A stretch of DNA of 64,000 bases from Micromonospora gifhornensis (GTDB taxonomy: Bacteria; Actinomycetota; Actinomycetes; Mycobacteriales; Micromonosporaceae): NCBI RefSeq assembly GCF_016863515.1, contig NZ_BOPA01000020.1, forward strand, positions 124,001 through 188,000. The letters run 5' to 3'. Numbering within the stretch: the first letter of the stretch is position 1; the number at the start of each line of letters is the position of its first letter. The notes under the pieces were generated by a model, which saw only the letters and a list, made by a program, of their open reading frames with translations, did not search any database and was not told where the DNA came from. Below, in pieces: positions 32,595 to 41,807 of this stretch. A program made the translations under genes and the position numbers.

Positions 32595-34028
32595 TCACCA
32601 GTGCCCGCCGCCGGGCGCCTCGATGTGCACCGCCTTCATCGCGGTGAACTCGTCGAGCAGTTCCGGCCCGTAGCCGAAGCCCTGACCACTGCCGCGACGA
32701 GGATGGGCGGCCCCGGCGGGGGCGCCGCCGAAGACCGCGTTCACCTTGACGGTGCCGACCGGCAACTCCCGCCAGGCCCGCTGGGCGTGGCTCATCGACC
32801 CGGTCAGCACCGTGGCGGCCAGCCCGTACGGCGAGTCGGCCGCACACCGCAGCGCCTCGCTGAACGAGTCGACCACCACCACCGGCGCGACCGGCCCGAA
32901 GGTCTCCTCGCGGACCAGCGTCAGGTCGTGCCGACAGTTGTCGACCACGGTGGCGGGATAGAAGGCGCCAGGGCCCTCGGGCAGCGTGCCGCCGACCCGG
33001 ATCCGGGCACCGTCGGCCGCCGCCGCGGTGACCTGCCCGTGCACCTGGTCACGGTGCCGCCGGTCGACGAGCGGGCCGAGTTCGGTGTCCGGGTCGCGGC
33101 CCGGCCCGACGCGTAGCGCCGCAGCCCGCTCGACGAGCGCGTCGACGAAGTCCTCCGCGATGTCCCGATGGGCGTAGATCCGTTCCACGGCGACGCAGAT
33201 CTGCCCCGCGTTGGCGAACGCGCCCTGCGCCGCCTGACCGGCCGCCCACACCGGGTCGACGTCCGCGTCGACGATCAGCGGGTCGCTGCCCCCGTTCTCC
33301 AGCAGCACCTTGGCACCGCCGACCGCGGCAGCCGCGGCGATGGCCCGGCCGGTGGCGGTGGAGCCGACGTGCGCCACCACGTCCACCTCGGCGGCGGCCA
33401 ACGCCGCGCCCGTCTCCGGGCCGCCGGTGAGCAGCGACAGCACCCCGGCCGGCAGCGCGGTGTCGAACGCCCGGGCCAGCAGCCACCCGGTCGCCGGGGT
33501 CCGTTCGCTCGGCTTGTGCAGCACCACGTTGCCGGTGACCAGGGCCGCGCCGAGCAGCCCACAGGCCACCGCCACCGGATCGTTCCACGGGGTGATCACG
33601 GCGACCACCCCGCGCGGCTCGGGGGCCATGAAGTCGACAGCGGCGGGATCGCCGTGCAGGGTACGGCCACCACGCGTCGCGGCCAGTTCGGCGTACTGGC
33701 GCAGGGTGCCGATGCCGGCGTCCACCCCGCCGCGGGCGTCTGCCAGCGGCTTGCCCATCTCCGCCGTGGTGGCCTGCGCGAGTTCGTCGGCGGCGTCGGC
33801 CACCGCGTCGGCGGCGCGGTGCAGCGCCGCCGCCCGTTCCGCCGGCGCGGTCGCCGCCCACTGCGCGGTCATCTCCCGCGCCGCCGCCACGGCCTTGCCC
33901 ACCTCGTCGGCCGTCGCGATCGGCGCGGTGCTCACCCGGCTGCCGTCGGACGGGTCGCAGACCACGAACTCGCCGTCGTCCCCGCCGGCCCCCCACACCC
34001 CGCCGATCAGCTGCGCAACCGTGTACAT
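32595..34028 (-). CDS. Aldehyde dehydrogenase family protein
   Basis: This encodes 477 residues with the full ALDH layout. The cofactor region reads VVAVITPWNDPVAVACGLLGAALVTGNVVLHKPSERTP, the glycine loop GSTATGRAIA, the catalytic Glu motif LLENGGSDPLIV, where the usual E-L-G-G-x is E-N-G-G-S, and the cysteine in FANAGQICVAVERI, then the EETFGPVAPVV end. It oxidises an unknown aldehyde with NAD(P)+. The start is ATG at 34028; the longer open frame upstream shows no similarity. Confidence 0.92.
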   Translation of the reverse strand: MYTVAQLIGGVWGAGGDDGEFVVCDPSDGSRVSTAPIATADEVGKAVAAAREMTAQWAATAPAERAAALHRAADAVADAADELAQATTAEMGKPLADARGGVDAGIGTLRQYAELAATRGGRTLHGDPAAVDFMAPEPRGVVAVITPWNDPVAVACGLLGAALVTGNVVLHKPSERTPATGWLLARAFDTALPAGVLSLLTGGPETGAALAAAEVDVVAHVGSTATGRAIAAAAAVGGAKVLLENGGSDPLIVDADVDPVWAAGQAAQGAFANAGQICVAVERIYAHRDIAEDFVDALVERAAALRVGPGRDPDTELGPLVDRRHRDQVHGQVTAAAADGARIRVGGTLPEGPGAFYPATVVDNCRHDLTLVREETFGPVAPVVVVDSFSEALRCAADSPYGLAATVLTGSMSHAQRAWRELPVGTVKVNAVFGGAPAGAAHPRRGSGQGFGYGPELLDEFTAMKAVHIEAPGGGHW

Positions 34029-34097
34029 GGGCGCTGGATGCCCCGCGCCAGGGCCGGCAAACGTTTCGTCCGGTTGGCTGCGGGGTAGCGTCCGTGG

Positions 34098-35711
34098 ATG
34101 ACTTCGCCGGGTTCCACCGGTTCCGAGCGGGCGGACGCCGTCGTCATCGGAGCGGGACACAACGGACTTGTCGCCGCCAACCTCCTCGCCGACGCCGGCT
34201 GGGACGTCCTGGTGCTGGAAGCGACCCAGGTGCCCGGAGGGGCGGTGCGGTCGGCCCAGGTCACTGCACCGGGCTACCTCAGCGACCTTTACAGCTCCTT
34301 CTACCCGCTCGGCTACGTCTCGCCGGTGCTGCGCGACCTGGACCTGCCGCGGCACGGGCTGGTCTGGCGACACGCCCCGGACGTGCTGGCGCACCTGTTT
34401 CCCGACGGGCGGGCGGCACTGCTCAACCGCGATCCGGCGGTCACCGCGGCCTCCCTGGAGGAGTTCGCGCCCGGTGACGGGCAGGGCTGGCTGACCGCGT
34501 ACGAGCAGTGGCGGCAGGTCGCCGAACCGATGATCGACGTGATCACCACGCCGTTCCCGCCGGTGCGCGGTGGGCTGGACCTGCTGCGTCGGGTGCGGGT
34601 CGGCGGCGCGCTGCGGCTGGCCCGGCGGATGGTGCTGCCGGTACGCCGGCTCGGTGCGGAACTGTTCGCCGGTGACGGCGGCACCGCGCTGCTGGCGGGC
34701 TGCGCCCTGCACACCGACCTGTCGCCCGAGGAGGCCGGCTCGGGGGTGTACGGCTGGCTGCTGGCGATGCTCGGGCAGCAGGTCGGCTGGCCGGTGCCGG
34801 TCGGTGGGGCGCAGAAGATCACCGATGCGCTTGTGGACCGGCTGACCGAACGGGGTGGCCGGATCATCTACGGTGCCCGCGCCGACCGGGTGCTGATCGC
34901 CCGGGGACGGGCGGTGGGCGTACGCACGGCGGGTGGCCGGTTGTGGCAGGCCCGCCGGGCGGTGCTCGCCGACGTGCCCGCGCCCGCGCTCTACCTCGAC
35001 CTGGTCGGGGCCCCAGCGCTACCGCCCCGGCTGGTGGCGGACCTGGAGCACTTCCGCTGGGACGGCTCGACGCTGAAGGTGGACTGGGCGCTGTCCGGGC
35101 CGATGCCGTGGCGCAACCCGCGGCTGTCCACCGCCGGCACCGTGCACCTGGGCGCCGATCTCGGCGGGCTGACCGGGTACGCCGCGGACCTGGCCCGTGG
35201 TGAACTGCCGCGTGATCCGTTCCTGCTGCTCGGGCAGATGTCGGTGGCCGATCCCAGCCACTCACCGCCGGGCACCGAGTCCCTCTGGTCGTACACCCAC
35301 CTGCCGTTCCGGCAGGACTGGCGGGCCGAGGAACTGATGACGCACGTGGAGCGGATGGAGGCGGTGCTGGAGGCCGCCGCACCCGGCTTCCGGCAACTGG
35401 TCGTCGGCCGGCACGTGGCCGGACCGGCCGAGTTGGAGCAGGCCAACCCGAGTCTGGTCGGCGGGGCGCTGGGCGGTGGCACCGCCGCGCCGTACCAGCA
35501 GCTGTTCCTGCGCCCGATCCCCGGCCTGGGCCGGGCCGACACGCCCGTGGACCGGCTCTTCCTGGCCAGTTCGTCGGCGCACCCGGGCGGCGGGGTGCAC
35601 GGCGCGCCGGGTGCGAACGCCGCCCGTGCCGCACTGGCCCGCGACGGCGTGCTCACCGGCGACCTCTACCGCGGCGCGGTACGCACCGCGCACGGCGCCA
35701 TCTACCGCTGA
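34098..35711 (+). CDS. Phytoene-desaturase-like FAD oxidoreductase
   Basis: This encodes 537 residues. The N-terminal dinucleotide motif ADAVVIGAGHNGLVAANLLADAGWDVLVLEA is followed by the ..TQVPGGAVRSAQVTAPGYLSDLYSSFYPLG segment of the carotenoid-desaturase/isomerase family, and the C-terminal FAD motif LFLASSSAHPGGGVHGAPGANAARAAL. Members act on carotenoids or other hydrophobic polyenes, but the lack of adjacent crt genes leaves the substrate open. It is divergent from the aldehyde dehydrogenase gene. Confidence 0.85.
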   Translation: MTSPGSTGSERADAVVIGAGHNGLVAANLLADAGWDVLVLEATQVPGGAVRSAQVTAPGYLSDLYSSFYPLGYVSPVLRDLDLPRHGLVWRHAPDVLAHLFPDGRAALLNRDPAVTAASLEEFAPGDGQGWLTAYEQWRQVAEPMIDVITTPFPPVRGGLDLLRRVRVGGALRLARRMVLPVRRLGAELFAGDGGTALLAGCALHTDLSPEEAGSGVYGWLLAMLGQQVGWPVPVGGAQKITDALVDRLTERGGRIIYGARADRVLIARGRAVGVRTAGGRLWQARRAVLADVPAPALYLDLVGAPALPPRLVADLEHFRWDGSTLKVDWALSGPMPWRNPRLSTAGTVHLGADLGGLTGYAADLARGELPRDPFLLLGQMSVADPSHSPPGTESLWSYTHLPFRQDWRAEELMTHVERMEAVLEAAAPGFRQLVVGRHVAGPAELEQANPSLVGGALGGGTAAPYQQLFLRPIPGLGRADTPVDRLFLASSSAHPGGGVHGAPGANAARAALARDGVLTGDLYRGAVRTAHGAIYR

Positions 35712-35758
35712 CCTGCCCGCGCGGTACGCACCGCGCGACCTGCCGCTGACCGGTCGGC

Positions 35759-36526
35759 TCAGCGCTCGATGTGCCGGTGCCGGGTGCGCAGCTTGAACGG
35801 CATCAACGCGCTTTCGATCTTGGTGGCGGTGGTCATCTTCGAGTCGCCGTCGCGCCGCTCCTCGAACCGGATCGGCACCTCGAGGATGGTGTGCCCGAGC
35901 TTCGTGGCGAGGTAGTGCATCTCGACCTGGAAGCTGTAGCCGTTGGACTGGACCCGCTCCAACCCGATGTCGCGCAGCGCGTCGGCCCGCCAGATCTTGA
36001 AGCCGGCGGTCAGGTCCCGGATGCGTACCCGCAGCAGGGTGTGCACGTAGAGATTCGCCCAGCCGCTGAGGGCCCGTCGGTACAGCGGCCAGTTCTCGTC
36101 CAGCTCGCCACCGGGGACGTACCGCGATCCGATCACCACGCCGGCCTGGGTGGACAGCAGGGCACCGAGCATGCCGGGCAGCGCCTCCGGCGGATGCGAC
36201 AGGTCGGCGTCCATCTGGGCCACGTATTCCGCCCCACCGTCGAGGGCACGGCCGATCCCGTCGACGTACGCGCGCCCGAGCCCCTCCTTGCCCGGCCGGT
36301 GCACCACCTCGATCCGTTCGGGGTGCTCGATGGCCAGCTTGTCCGCCACGTCGCCGGTGCCGTCCGGCGAGTTGTCGTCGGCGACCAGCACCTTCAGACC
36401 GGGCAGTGGCAGCGCCAGGAGCCGCTCGACCAGCGTCGGCAGGTTGCCGGCCTCGTTGTAGGTCGGCACCACGACAGTCAGGCGCGCGTCCCGCCACGGC
36501 GAGGGCAACTGGACGGGTTCGATCAT
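35759..36526 (-). CDS. Polyprenol-phosphate mannosyltransferase-like GT2 glycosyltransferase
   Basis: This encodes 255 residues. The GT2 fold opens with RLTVVVPTYNEAGNLPTLVERLL, contains ADDNSPDGTGDVADKLA, the DXD-like QMDADLSHPPEALPGML and the C-terminal GDSKMTTATKIESALMPFKLR, which match dolichol/polyprenol-phosphate mannose synthases (Dpm1/Ppm1). It likely makes polyprenyl-phosphate-mannose for lipoglycan or protein mannosylation. It has no acyltransferase partner here. The ATG at 36526 has a well-spaced GAGG; an ATG at 36535 is also possible. Confidence 0.88.
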   Translation of the reverse strand: MIEPVQLPSPWRDARLTVVVPTYNEAGNLPTLVERLLALPLPGLKVLVADDNSPDGTGDVADKLAIEHPERIEVVHRPGKEGLGRAYVDGIGRALDGGAEYVAQMDADLSHPPEALPGMLGALLSTQAGVVIGSRYVPGGELDENWPLYRRALSGWANLYVHTLLRVRIRDLTAGFKIWRADALRDIGLERVQSNGYSFQVEMHYLATKLGHTILEVPIRFEERRDGDSKMTTATKIESALMPFKLRTRHRHIER

Positions 36527-36652
36527 GGGGGACATCCTCGGTCTGCGAACAGGGTCTATCAGAGAGTAGCTACTTGCCCCTTCCGGGGCGAAATGGCTCC
36601 CCCGCCCGGTGTCGGCCGCTCTGCCGGCACGCGGTCGGTCGACGGGTCCGGA

Positions 36653-37099
36653 TCAGTCCGGGGTCTTCTGCCGACGAGCGATGTCGGAGAGCCGGTTGAG
36701 CGTCTCCTTGTTGCGCTGGTGCAGCACCAGGTCGTTGAGTTTGTTGCGCACCCAGCGCAGCGGGCCGGCGGCGAAGTCCTCACCGAGCGACACCCGGGTG
36801 GTGTCCGGACCGACCGGTTCCAGGGCGAACACCACGATCGCCTCGCCGGCAGGCCAGAGCTTCACCCGCAGCACCAGCTTGCGTTCCGGCTCGCACTCCA
36901 ACACCAGGGAGGAGTCCTCCAGCGAGAACGGCCAGGGCCCGGCACGGTGATGCAGTCGGGTGCCGACCGCGGGCCAGTCGTCGTCCACGTTGCGCATGTG
37001 GGCGGTGCCGACCACCCAGTCGCTGTAGGTCCATCCGTCCGCGAGGACCGCCCAGACCTGCTGGACCGGAGCCTTGATCACTTGCTGCACGATCGCCAC
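36653..37099 (-). CDS. SRPBCC family protein
   Basis: This encodes 148 residues with the SRPBCC pattern: VQQVIKAPVQQVWAVLADGWTYSDWVVGTAHMRNVDDDWPAVG, then LVLECEPERKLVLRVKLWPAGEAIVVFALEPVGPDTTRVSLGEDF. The C-terminal helix has LHQRNKETLNRLSDIARRQ. The ligand is unknown. It starts with GTG and is divergent from the heptose operon, with 213 bp between. Confidence 0.82.
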   Translation of the reverse strand: MAIVQQVIKAPVQQVWAVLADGWTYSDWVVGTAHMRNVDDDWPAVGTRLHHRAGPWPFSLEDSSLVLECEPERKLVLRVKLWPAGEAIVVFALEPVGPDTTRVSLGEDFAAGPLRWVRNKLNDLVLHQRNKETLNRLSDIARRQKTPD

Positions 37100-37312
37100 C
37101 GGTTGTCCGTACCCCGCCGCTGTCGCCGGCTAACCACACCCGGGTTAGCTTCTCCGGGGCGACGGGTAAGGCCACCGCTGGCGGCGCCCCGACAGGCCGC
37201 CGACGCGCGGCATTCGCCCGCCGCGTCGCAATCGACGTTTACTCCTCGGGGCGTCGGGAACCCGCCGCCCGTGCGAGGGGACCGTGGGGAACCGGATAAG
37301 CGCAGGTCAGCC

Positions 37313-38917
37313 GTGGTGCTGGCCGGTCGCGAGTCCCCGCTGTTCGACGCGGTGCTGCTGGACCGCGACGGCACCCTGATCGAGGACGTGCCGTACAACG
37401 GTGATCCGGACAAGGTGCGGGCCGTGCCCGGTGCCCGCGCGGCGCTGGACCGGCTGCGTGCCGCCGGCCTGAAACTCGCCGTGGTGACCAACCAGTCCGG
37501 GCTGGCCCGGGGCCTGTTCACCGCCGCGCAACTGGACCAGGTGCACCGCCGGGTCGAGCAGCTGTTGGGGCCCTTCGACAGCTGGCAGGTGTGCCCGCAC
37601 GACGACGGCGACGGCTGCGCCTGCCGCAAGCCGGCACCGGGACTGGTGTACGCCGCCGCCGAGGCGCTGGGCACCGTGCCGGCCCGCTGCGCGCTGATCG
37701 GTGACATCGGGCGGGACGTCACGGCGGCGCTGGCCGCCGGTGCGGCCGGCATCCTGGTGCCGACGCCGGTCACCCGGACCGAGGAGATCGCCGCGGCGCC
37801 CTGGGTGGCCGACGACCTGCCGTCGGCGGTCGCGGAGATCCTGCGTCGCCAGCAGGCGCTGACCTCGTCGACGACCGCCGCCCGCGTCGAGGGGGAACGG
37901 ACCGTGCTGGTGGTCCGCTCCGATTCGGCGGGCGACGTGCTGGTGACCGGGCCGGGCATCCGGGCGGTGGCCGCCGGCGCCGACCGGGTGGTGCTGCTCT
38001 GCGGCCCGCATGGTCGGGCCGCCGCCGACCTGCTGCCCGGCGTCGACGAGGTGATCGAACACCGGCTGCCGTGGATCGACCCCGCACCCGGCCCCGTCGA
38101 CCCGGCGGAGATGACCGCGCTGATCGACCGCCTCGCCGCCGTCGCCGCCGACGAGGCGGTCGTCTTCACCTCCTTCCACCAGTCGCCGCTGCCGTTGGCG
38201 TTGCTGCTGCGCATCGCCGGTGTCGGGCGGATCGCCGCGATCAGCGACGACTACCCCGGCTCGCTGCTGGACGTGCGGCACCGGGTACCGGCCGGTGTGC
38301 CGGAGGCCGAACGTGCCCTGTCCCTCGCCGCGGCGGCGGGTTACCCGCTACCGCCCGGCGACGAGCCGCGCCTGCGGTTGCGGCCGGCGCCACCGCCCCC
38401 ACCCGAGGCCGGCGAACCGGGGTACGTGGTGCTGCACCCCGGCTCGGCGGCGCAGGCCCGGGGCTGCCCACCGGAGCTGGCCGAGCGGATCTCCCGAGAA
38501 CTTGTCGACGCCGGCCACCGGGTGGTGGTCACCGGCGGCCCGCAGGAACGCGACCTGACCGCCCGGGTGGCCGGCGCCCACGCCGTGGACCTGGGCGGCC
38601 GGACCGGGCTGGCCGAGTTGTCCGGGGTCGTCGCGGCGGCCGGCGCGGTCGTGGTGGGCAACACCGGCCCGGCGCACCTGGCCGCCGCCCACGAGGTGCC
38701 GGTGGTCAGCCTCTTCGCGCCCACCGTCCCGTTCGGCCAGTGGGGACCCTGGCGGGTGCCGACGGTACGCCTCGGCGACGCCACCGCCGCGTGCCGCGAC
38801 ACCCGGGCCGCGCGTTGTCCCGTACCCGGGCATCCCTGCCTGAGCCGGGTCGAACCCGAAGCGGTCCTGACCGCCCTGCGGTTGCTGGCCGTGCCGAGCG
38901 GTGGGAGTGGCCGATGA
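37313..38917 (+). CDS. GmhB-like HAD phosphatase fused to a GT9 heptosyltransferase domain
   Basis: This encodes 534 residues. The N-terminal domain (about 1-185) is HAD-IIIA: AVLLDRDGTLIEDVPYNGDPDKVR with the DxD nucleophile, VVTNQSGLARGLFT, the zinc-binding cysteine set CPHDDGDGCACRKPAPGLV, and GDIGRDVTAALAAGA. It should remove the C1 or C7 phosphate as GmhB does in heptose biosynthesis. The C-terminal domain (about 205-530) is GT9-like: VLVVRSDSAGDVLVTGPGIRAV, and HPGSAAQARGCPPE, and VVVGNTGPAHLAAAH. The fusion is unusual; in Gram-negatives these are separate enzymes. The start is GTG at 37313 or 37316; the long open frame upstream is non-coding. Confidence 0.9.
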   Translation: MVLAGRESPLFDAVLLDRDGTLIEDVPYNGDPDKVRAVPGARAALDRLRAAGLKLAVVTNQSGLARGLFTAAQLDQVHRRVEQLLGPFDSWQVCPHDDGDGCACRKPAPGLVYAAAEALGTVPARCALIGDIGRDVTAALAAGAAGILVPTPVTRTEEIAAAPWVADDLPSAVAEILRRQQALTSSTTAARVEGERTVLVVRSDSAGDVLVTGPGIRAVAAGADRVVLLCGPHGRAAADLLPGVDEVIEHRLPWIDPAPGPVDPAEMTALIDRLAAVAADEAVVFTSFHQSPLPLALLLRIAGVGRIAAISDDYPGSLLDVRHRVPAGVPEAERALSLAAAAGYPLPPGDEPRLRLRPAPPPPPEAGEPGYVVLHPGSAAQARGCPPELAERISRELVDAGHRVVVTGGPQERDLTARVAGAHAVDLGGRTGLAELSGVVAAAGAVVVGNTGPAHLAAAHEVPVVSLFAPTVPFGQWGPWRVPTVRLGDATAACRDTRAARCPVPGHPCLSRVEPEAVLTALRLLAVPSGGSGR

Positions 38918-39885
38918 ACATCCTGCTGTGGCACGTGCACGGCTCCTGGACCACCTCCTTCGTGCACGGCAAACACCGCTACCTGGTGCCGGCCACCCCG
39001 GGCCGGGGTCCGTACGGCCTGGGCCGGGCCCGCACGTACACCTGGCCGGAGAGCGCGACCGAGGTGAGCCCCGAGCAGTTGCGCGGCGCCGAGGTGGACG
39101 TGGTCATCCTGCAACGCCCCGAGGAACTGGACCTGGCGACCGAGTGGCTGGGCCGCCGCCCCGGCCGGGACCTGCCGGCGATCTACGTGGAGCACAACAC
39201 CCCCAAGGACGGCGACGTCCCGCACAGCCGCCACCCGATGGCCGACCGGGACGACCTGCTGATCGCGCACGTGACCGCGTTCAACGAACTCTTCTGGGAC
39301 ACCGGGGCGACCCGGACCACTGTCGTCGACCACGGCATCGTGCCCCCGGCGGTGGAGTACACCGGTGAGCTGGACCGGCTGGCCGTCGTGATCAACGAGC
39401 CGGTACGCCGGTGGCGGGTCACCGGCACCGACCTGCTGCCCCGGTTCGCCGAGATCGCCCCGCTTGACGTCTTCGGCATGAAGGTGGCCGGGCTGGCCGA
39501 CCACCTCGGGCTGCCCGCCGACCGGCTGATCAGCCACGACGACGTGCCGCAGCACCGGATGCACGCCGAGTTGGCGCGCCGCCGGGCGTATCTGCACCTG
39601 TGCCGGTGGACCTCGCTCGGGCTGAGCCTGATCGAGGCGATGAGCATCGGCATGCCGGTGGTGGCGCTGGCCACCACCGAGGCGGCGATGGCGGTGCCGC
39701 CGGACGCCGGTGCGCTCTCCACCCGGGTCGACACCCTGCTCGCGGCCGCCGGCCGGTTCGTCGCGCAGCCGCAGCAGGCCCGCCGAGCGGGCCTCGCGGC
39801 CCGTGCCGCCGCCCGGGAGCGCTACGGCCTCGACCGATTCCTCGCCGACTGGGACCGGCTGCTGGAGGAGGAAGTATGCGGATAG
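38914..39885 (+). CDS. Glycosyltransferase (GT4-like C-terminal domain)
   Basis: This encodes 323 residues. The N-terminus MNILLWHVHGSWTTSFVHGKHRY is characteristic of a small actinobacterial glycosyltransferase group, and the C-terminal part LGLSLIEAMSIGMPVVALATTEAAM is the GT4 nucleotide-binding E-x7-E-like region. The central VYVEHNTPKDGDVPHSRHP stretch is unusual for the large families. The ATG overlaps the preceding stop by four bases (ATGA), so translation is coupled. The donor is unknown; ADP-heptose is the obvious candidate by context. Confidence 0.85.
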   Translation: MNILLWHVHGSWTTSFVHGKHRYLVPATPGRGPYGLGRARTYTWPESATEVSPEQLRGAEVDVVILQRPEELDLATEWLGRRPGRDLPAIYVEHNTPKDGDVPHSRHPMADRDDLLIAHVTAFNELFWDTGATRTTVVDHGIVPPAVEYTGELDRLAVVINEPVRRWRVTGTDLLPRFAEIAPLDVFGMKVAGLADHLGLPADRLISHDDVPQHRMHAELARRRAYLHLCRWTSLGLSLIEAMSIGMPVVALATTEAAMAVPPDAGALSTRVDTLLAAAGRFVAQPQQARRAGLAARAAARERYGLDRFLADWDRLLEEEVCG

Positions 39886-41093
39886 CGATGATCTCGGAGC
39901 ACGCCAGCCCGCTCGCCATCCTGGGCGGTGAGGACGCCGGCGGCCAGAACACGCACGTCGCGGAGCTGTCCGCCGCGCTCGCCGCCGCCGGGCACGACGT
40001 ACGGGTCTACACCCGGCGCGACGCGGTCGACCTGCCGGTGATCGTCCGCAGCCCGGACGGCTACGACGTGGTGCACGTGCCGGCCGGCCCGGCCGAACCG
40101 GTGGCCAAGGACGCGCTGCTGCCGCACATGCGACCGTTCGGCGCGTGGCTGGTGGACCGCTGGCGCGGCGGCGACTGGACGCCCGAGGTGATCCACGCGC
40201 ACTTCTGGATGAGCGGACTGGCCGCACTGCAGGCCGGCCGGGCCCTGGAGATACCTGTGGTGCAGACGTACCACGCGTTGGGCACGGTCAAGCGCCGCCA
40301 CCAGGGCGTGCAGGACACCAGCCCGGCCCGGCGCATCGGCTACGAACTGCACCTCGGCCGATCCGTCGACCGGGTCATCGCGCAGTGCCGCGACGAGGTG
40401 GGGGAGTTGGTCCGGATGGGGGTGCCCCGCTCGGCGATGACAGTCGTCCCGTCCGGGGTGAACCTGGGCACCTTCGCGCCGCTGGGCCCGACCGCCGAGC
40501 GGGAACCCGACCGTCCCCGGATCCTCACCGTCGGCCGGCTGGTGGAACGCAAGGGCTTCCAGACCGTGGTGCGGGCCATGGCACACGTACCCGAGGCGGA
40601 GTGCGTGGTGGTGGGCGGCCCACCTGCCGGGTTGCTGGAGACCGACCCGTACGCCCGGCGGCTGCGGGCCCTGGCGGGCAGCTGCGAGGTGGCCGACCGG
40701 GTGCGGCTGGTGGGCGCGGTGCCCCGGGAGGAGATGGGCCGCTGGTACCGGTCGGCGGACATCGTGGTGGCCGCCCCCTGGTACGAGCCGTTCGGCCTGA
40801 CCCCGCTGGAGGCGATGGCGTGCGGGGTGCCGGTGGTGGCCACCGCCGTCGGCGGCCTGCGGGACACCGTGGTCGACGGGGTGACCGGGGATCTGGTGCC
40901 GGCCCGCGATCCCCGGGCGTTGGGCGAGGCGCTGCGCCGGCTGCTCGACGACCGGATCCGCCGGTTCGCGTACGCCGGTGCGGCGCGGGCCCGGGCCCGG
41001 CAGCACTACTCGTGGACCGTCACCGCCGAGCGGATCGCCGAGGTGTACGCCGAGGTGGTCGCCGTACGCCGGCCGACCCGGGTGGTGGCCTGA
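39876..41093 (+). CDS. GT4-family glycosyltransferase
   Basis: This encodes 405 residues with both Rossmann lobes. The N-terminal lobe opens with MRIAMISEHASPLAILGGED followed by AGGQNTHVAELSAALAAAG, resembling the MshA/sucrose-phosphate-synthase group, and the C-terminal lobe has VGRLVERKGFQTVVRAM and the APWYEPFGLTPLEAMACGVPVVAT nucleotide-sugar motif. It overlaps the previous gene by 10 bp and its stop overlaps the SIS-domain gene start. It is part of the heptose operon; donor and acceptor are not determined. Confidence 0.92.
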   Translation: MRIAMISEHASPLAILGGEDAGGQNTHVAELSAALAAAGHDVRVYTRRDAVDLPVIVRSPDGYDVVHVPAGPAEPVAKDALLPHMRPFGAWLVDRWRGGDWTPEVIHAHFWMSGLAALQAGRALEIPVVQTYHALGTVKRRHQGVQDTSPARRIGYELHLGRSVDRVIAQCRDEVGELVRMGVPRSAMTVVPSGVNLGTFAPLGPTAEREPDRPRILTVGRLVERKGFQTVVRAMAHVPEAECVVVGGPPAGLLETDPYARRLRALAGSCEVADRVRLVGAVPREEMGRWYRSADIVVAAPWYEPFGLTPLEAMACGVPVVATAVGGLRDTVVDGVTGDLVPARDPRALGEALRRLLDDRIRRFAYAGAARARARQHYSWTVTAERIAEVYAEVVAVRRPTRVVA

Positions 41094-41797
41094 TGCCGGC
41101 GGCCACCCTGCTGGAGCGGCACCTGGCGAACCTGGCTGCGGCGCTGCCGCCGTACCAGCGGTGCGAGCCGCTGCTCGCCAGGTGGGGTGCGACGCTGGCG
41201 CAGCGACTCACCGCCGGTGGCCGGCTGCTGGTGGCCGGCAACGGCGGCAGCGCCGCCGAGGCGCAACACCTGACCGCCGAACTGGTCGGCAAGTTGCGCG
41301 ACGACCGTCAACCACTGTCGGCGATCGCCCTGCACGCCGAGACGTCGGCGTTGACCGCGATCGGCAACGACTACGGCTACGACGAGGTCTTCGCTCGCCA
41401 GGTCCGGGCCCATGGCCGGCCCGACGACGTGCTGCTGCTGCTGTCCACAAGCGGTGGCAGCGGCAACCTGCTCGCGGCCGCCCGGGCCGGGCGGGAAGCC
41501 GGGCTGCGGTGCTGGGCCTTCACCGGGCCGGCCCCGAACCCGCTCGCCGACGCCTGCCACGAGGTGCTCGCGGTGGAGTCGTCGGACAGCCAGGTCGTGC
41601 AGGAGTTGCACCTGGTCTCCAGCCATCTGCTCTGCGAGTACGTGGAACAGGCGATGCCGGAGCACACCGGCGGCACGACACCGCGCTACGTCGAGCCGCA
41701 GGTGCCGGCGGTGTCGAGCGCCCCGGCGGAGGGCCCGGTGCGGGCGGGTGTCGAGGTGGTGCTGGACGGCGGCGCCGGGCGACCGGTCGAGGCGTGA
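41093..41797 (+). CDS. gmhA: Sedoheptulose-7-phosphate isomerase (SIS domain, GmhA-like)
   Basis: This encodes 234 residues. The SIS-fold signature LLVAGNGGSAAEAQHLTAELVGKLRDDR and the central HAETSALTAIGNDYGYDEVFARQV, then LLLLSTSGGSGNLLAAARAG match GmhA, which converts sedoheptulose 7-phosphate into D-glycero-D-manno-heptose 7-phosphate. The active-site E (QELHLVSSHLLCEYVEQAM) is present. It has a C-terminal extension of about 40 residues that is not part of the fold. ATG overlaps the previous stop by one base. Confidence 0.88.
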   Translation: MPAATLLERHLANLAAALPPYQRCEPLLARWGATLAQRLTAGGRLLVAGNGGSAAEAQHLTAELVGKLRDDRQPLSAIALHAETSALTAIGNDYGYDEVFARQVRAHGRPDDVLLLLSTSGGSGNLLAAARAGREAGLRCWAFTGPAPNPLADACHEVLAVESSDSQVVQELHLVSSHLLCEYVEQAMPEHTGGTTPRYVEPQVPAVSSAPAEGPVRAGVEVVLDGGAGRPVEA

Positions 41798-41807
41798 GGA
41801 GGCAAGC

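Noticed and set aside
35771..37312. An N-terminal extension of more than 500 codons to the HAD-GT9 protein.
   Set aside because: It runs opposite the GT2 and SRPBCC genes and lacks similarity; the HAD domain starts near 37313.
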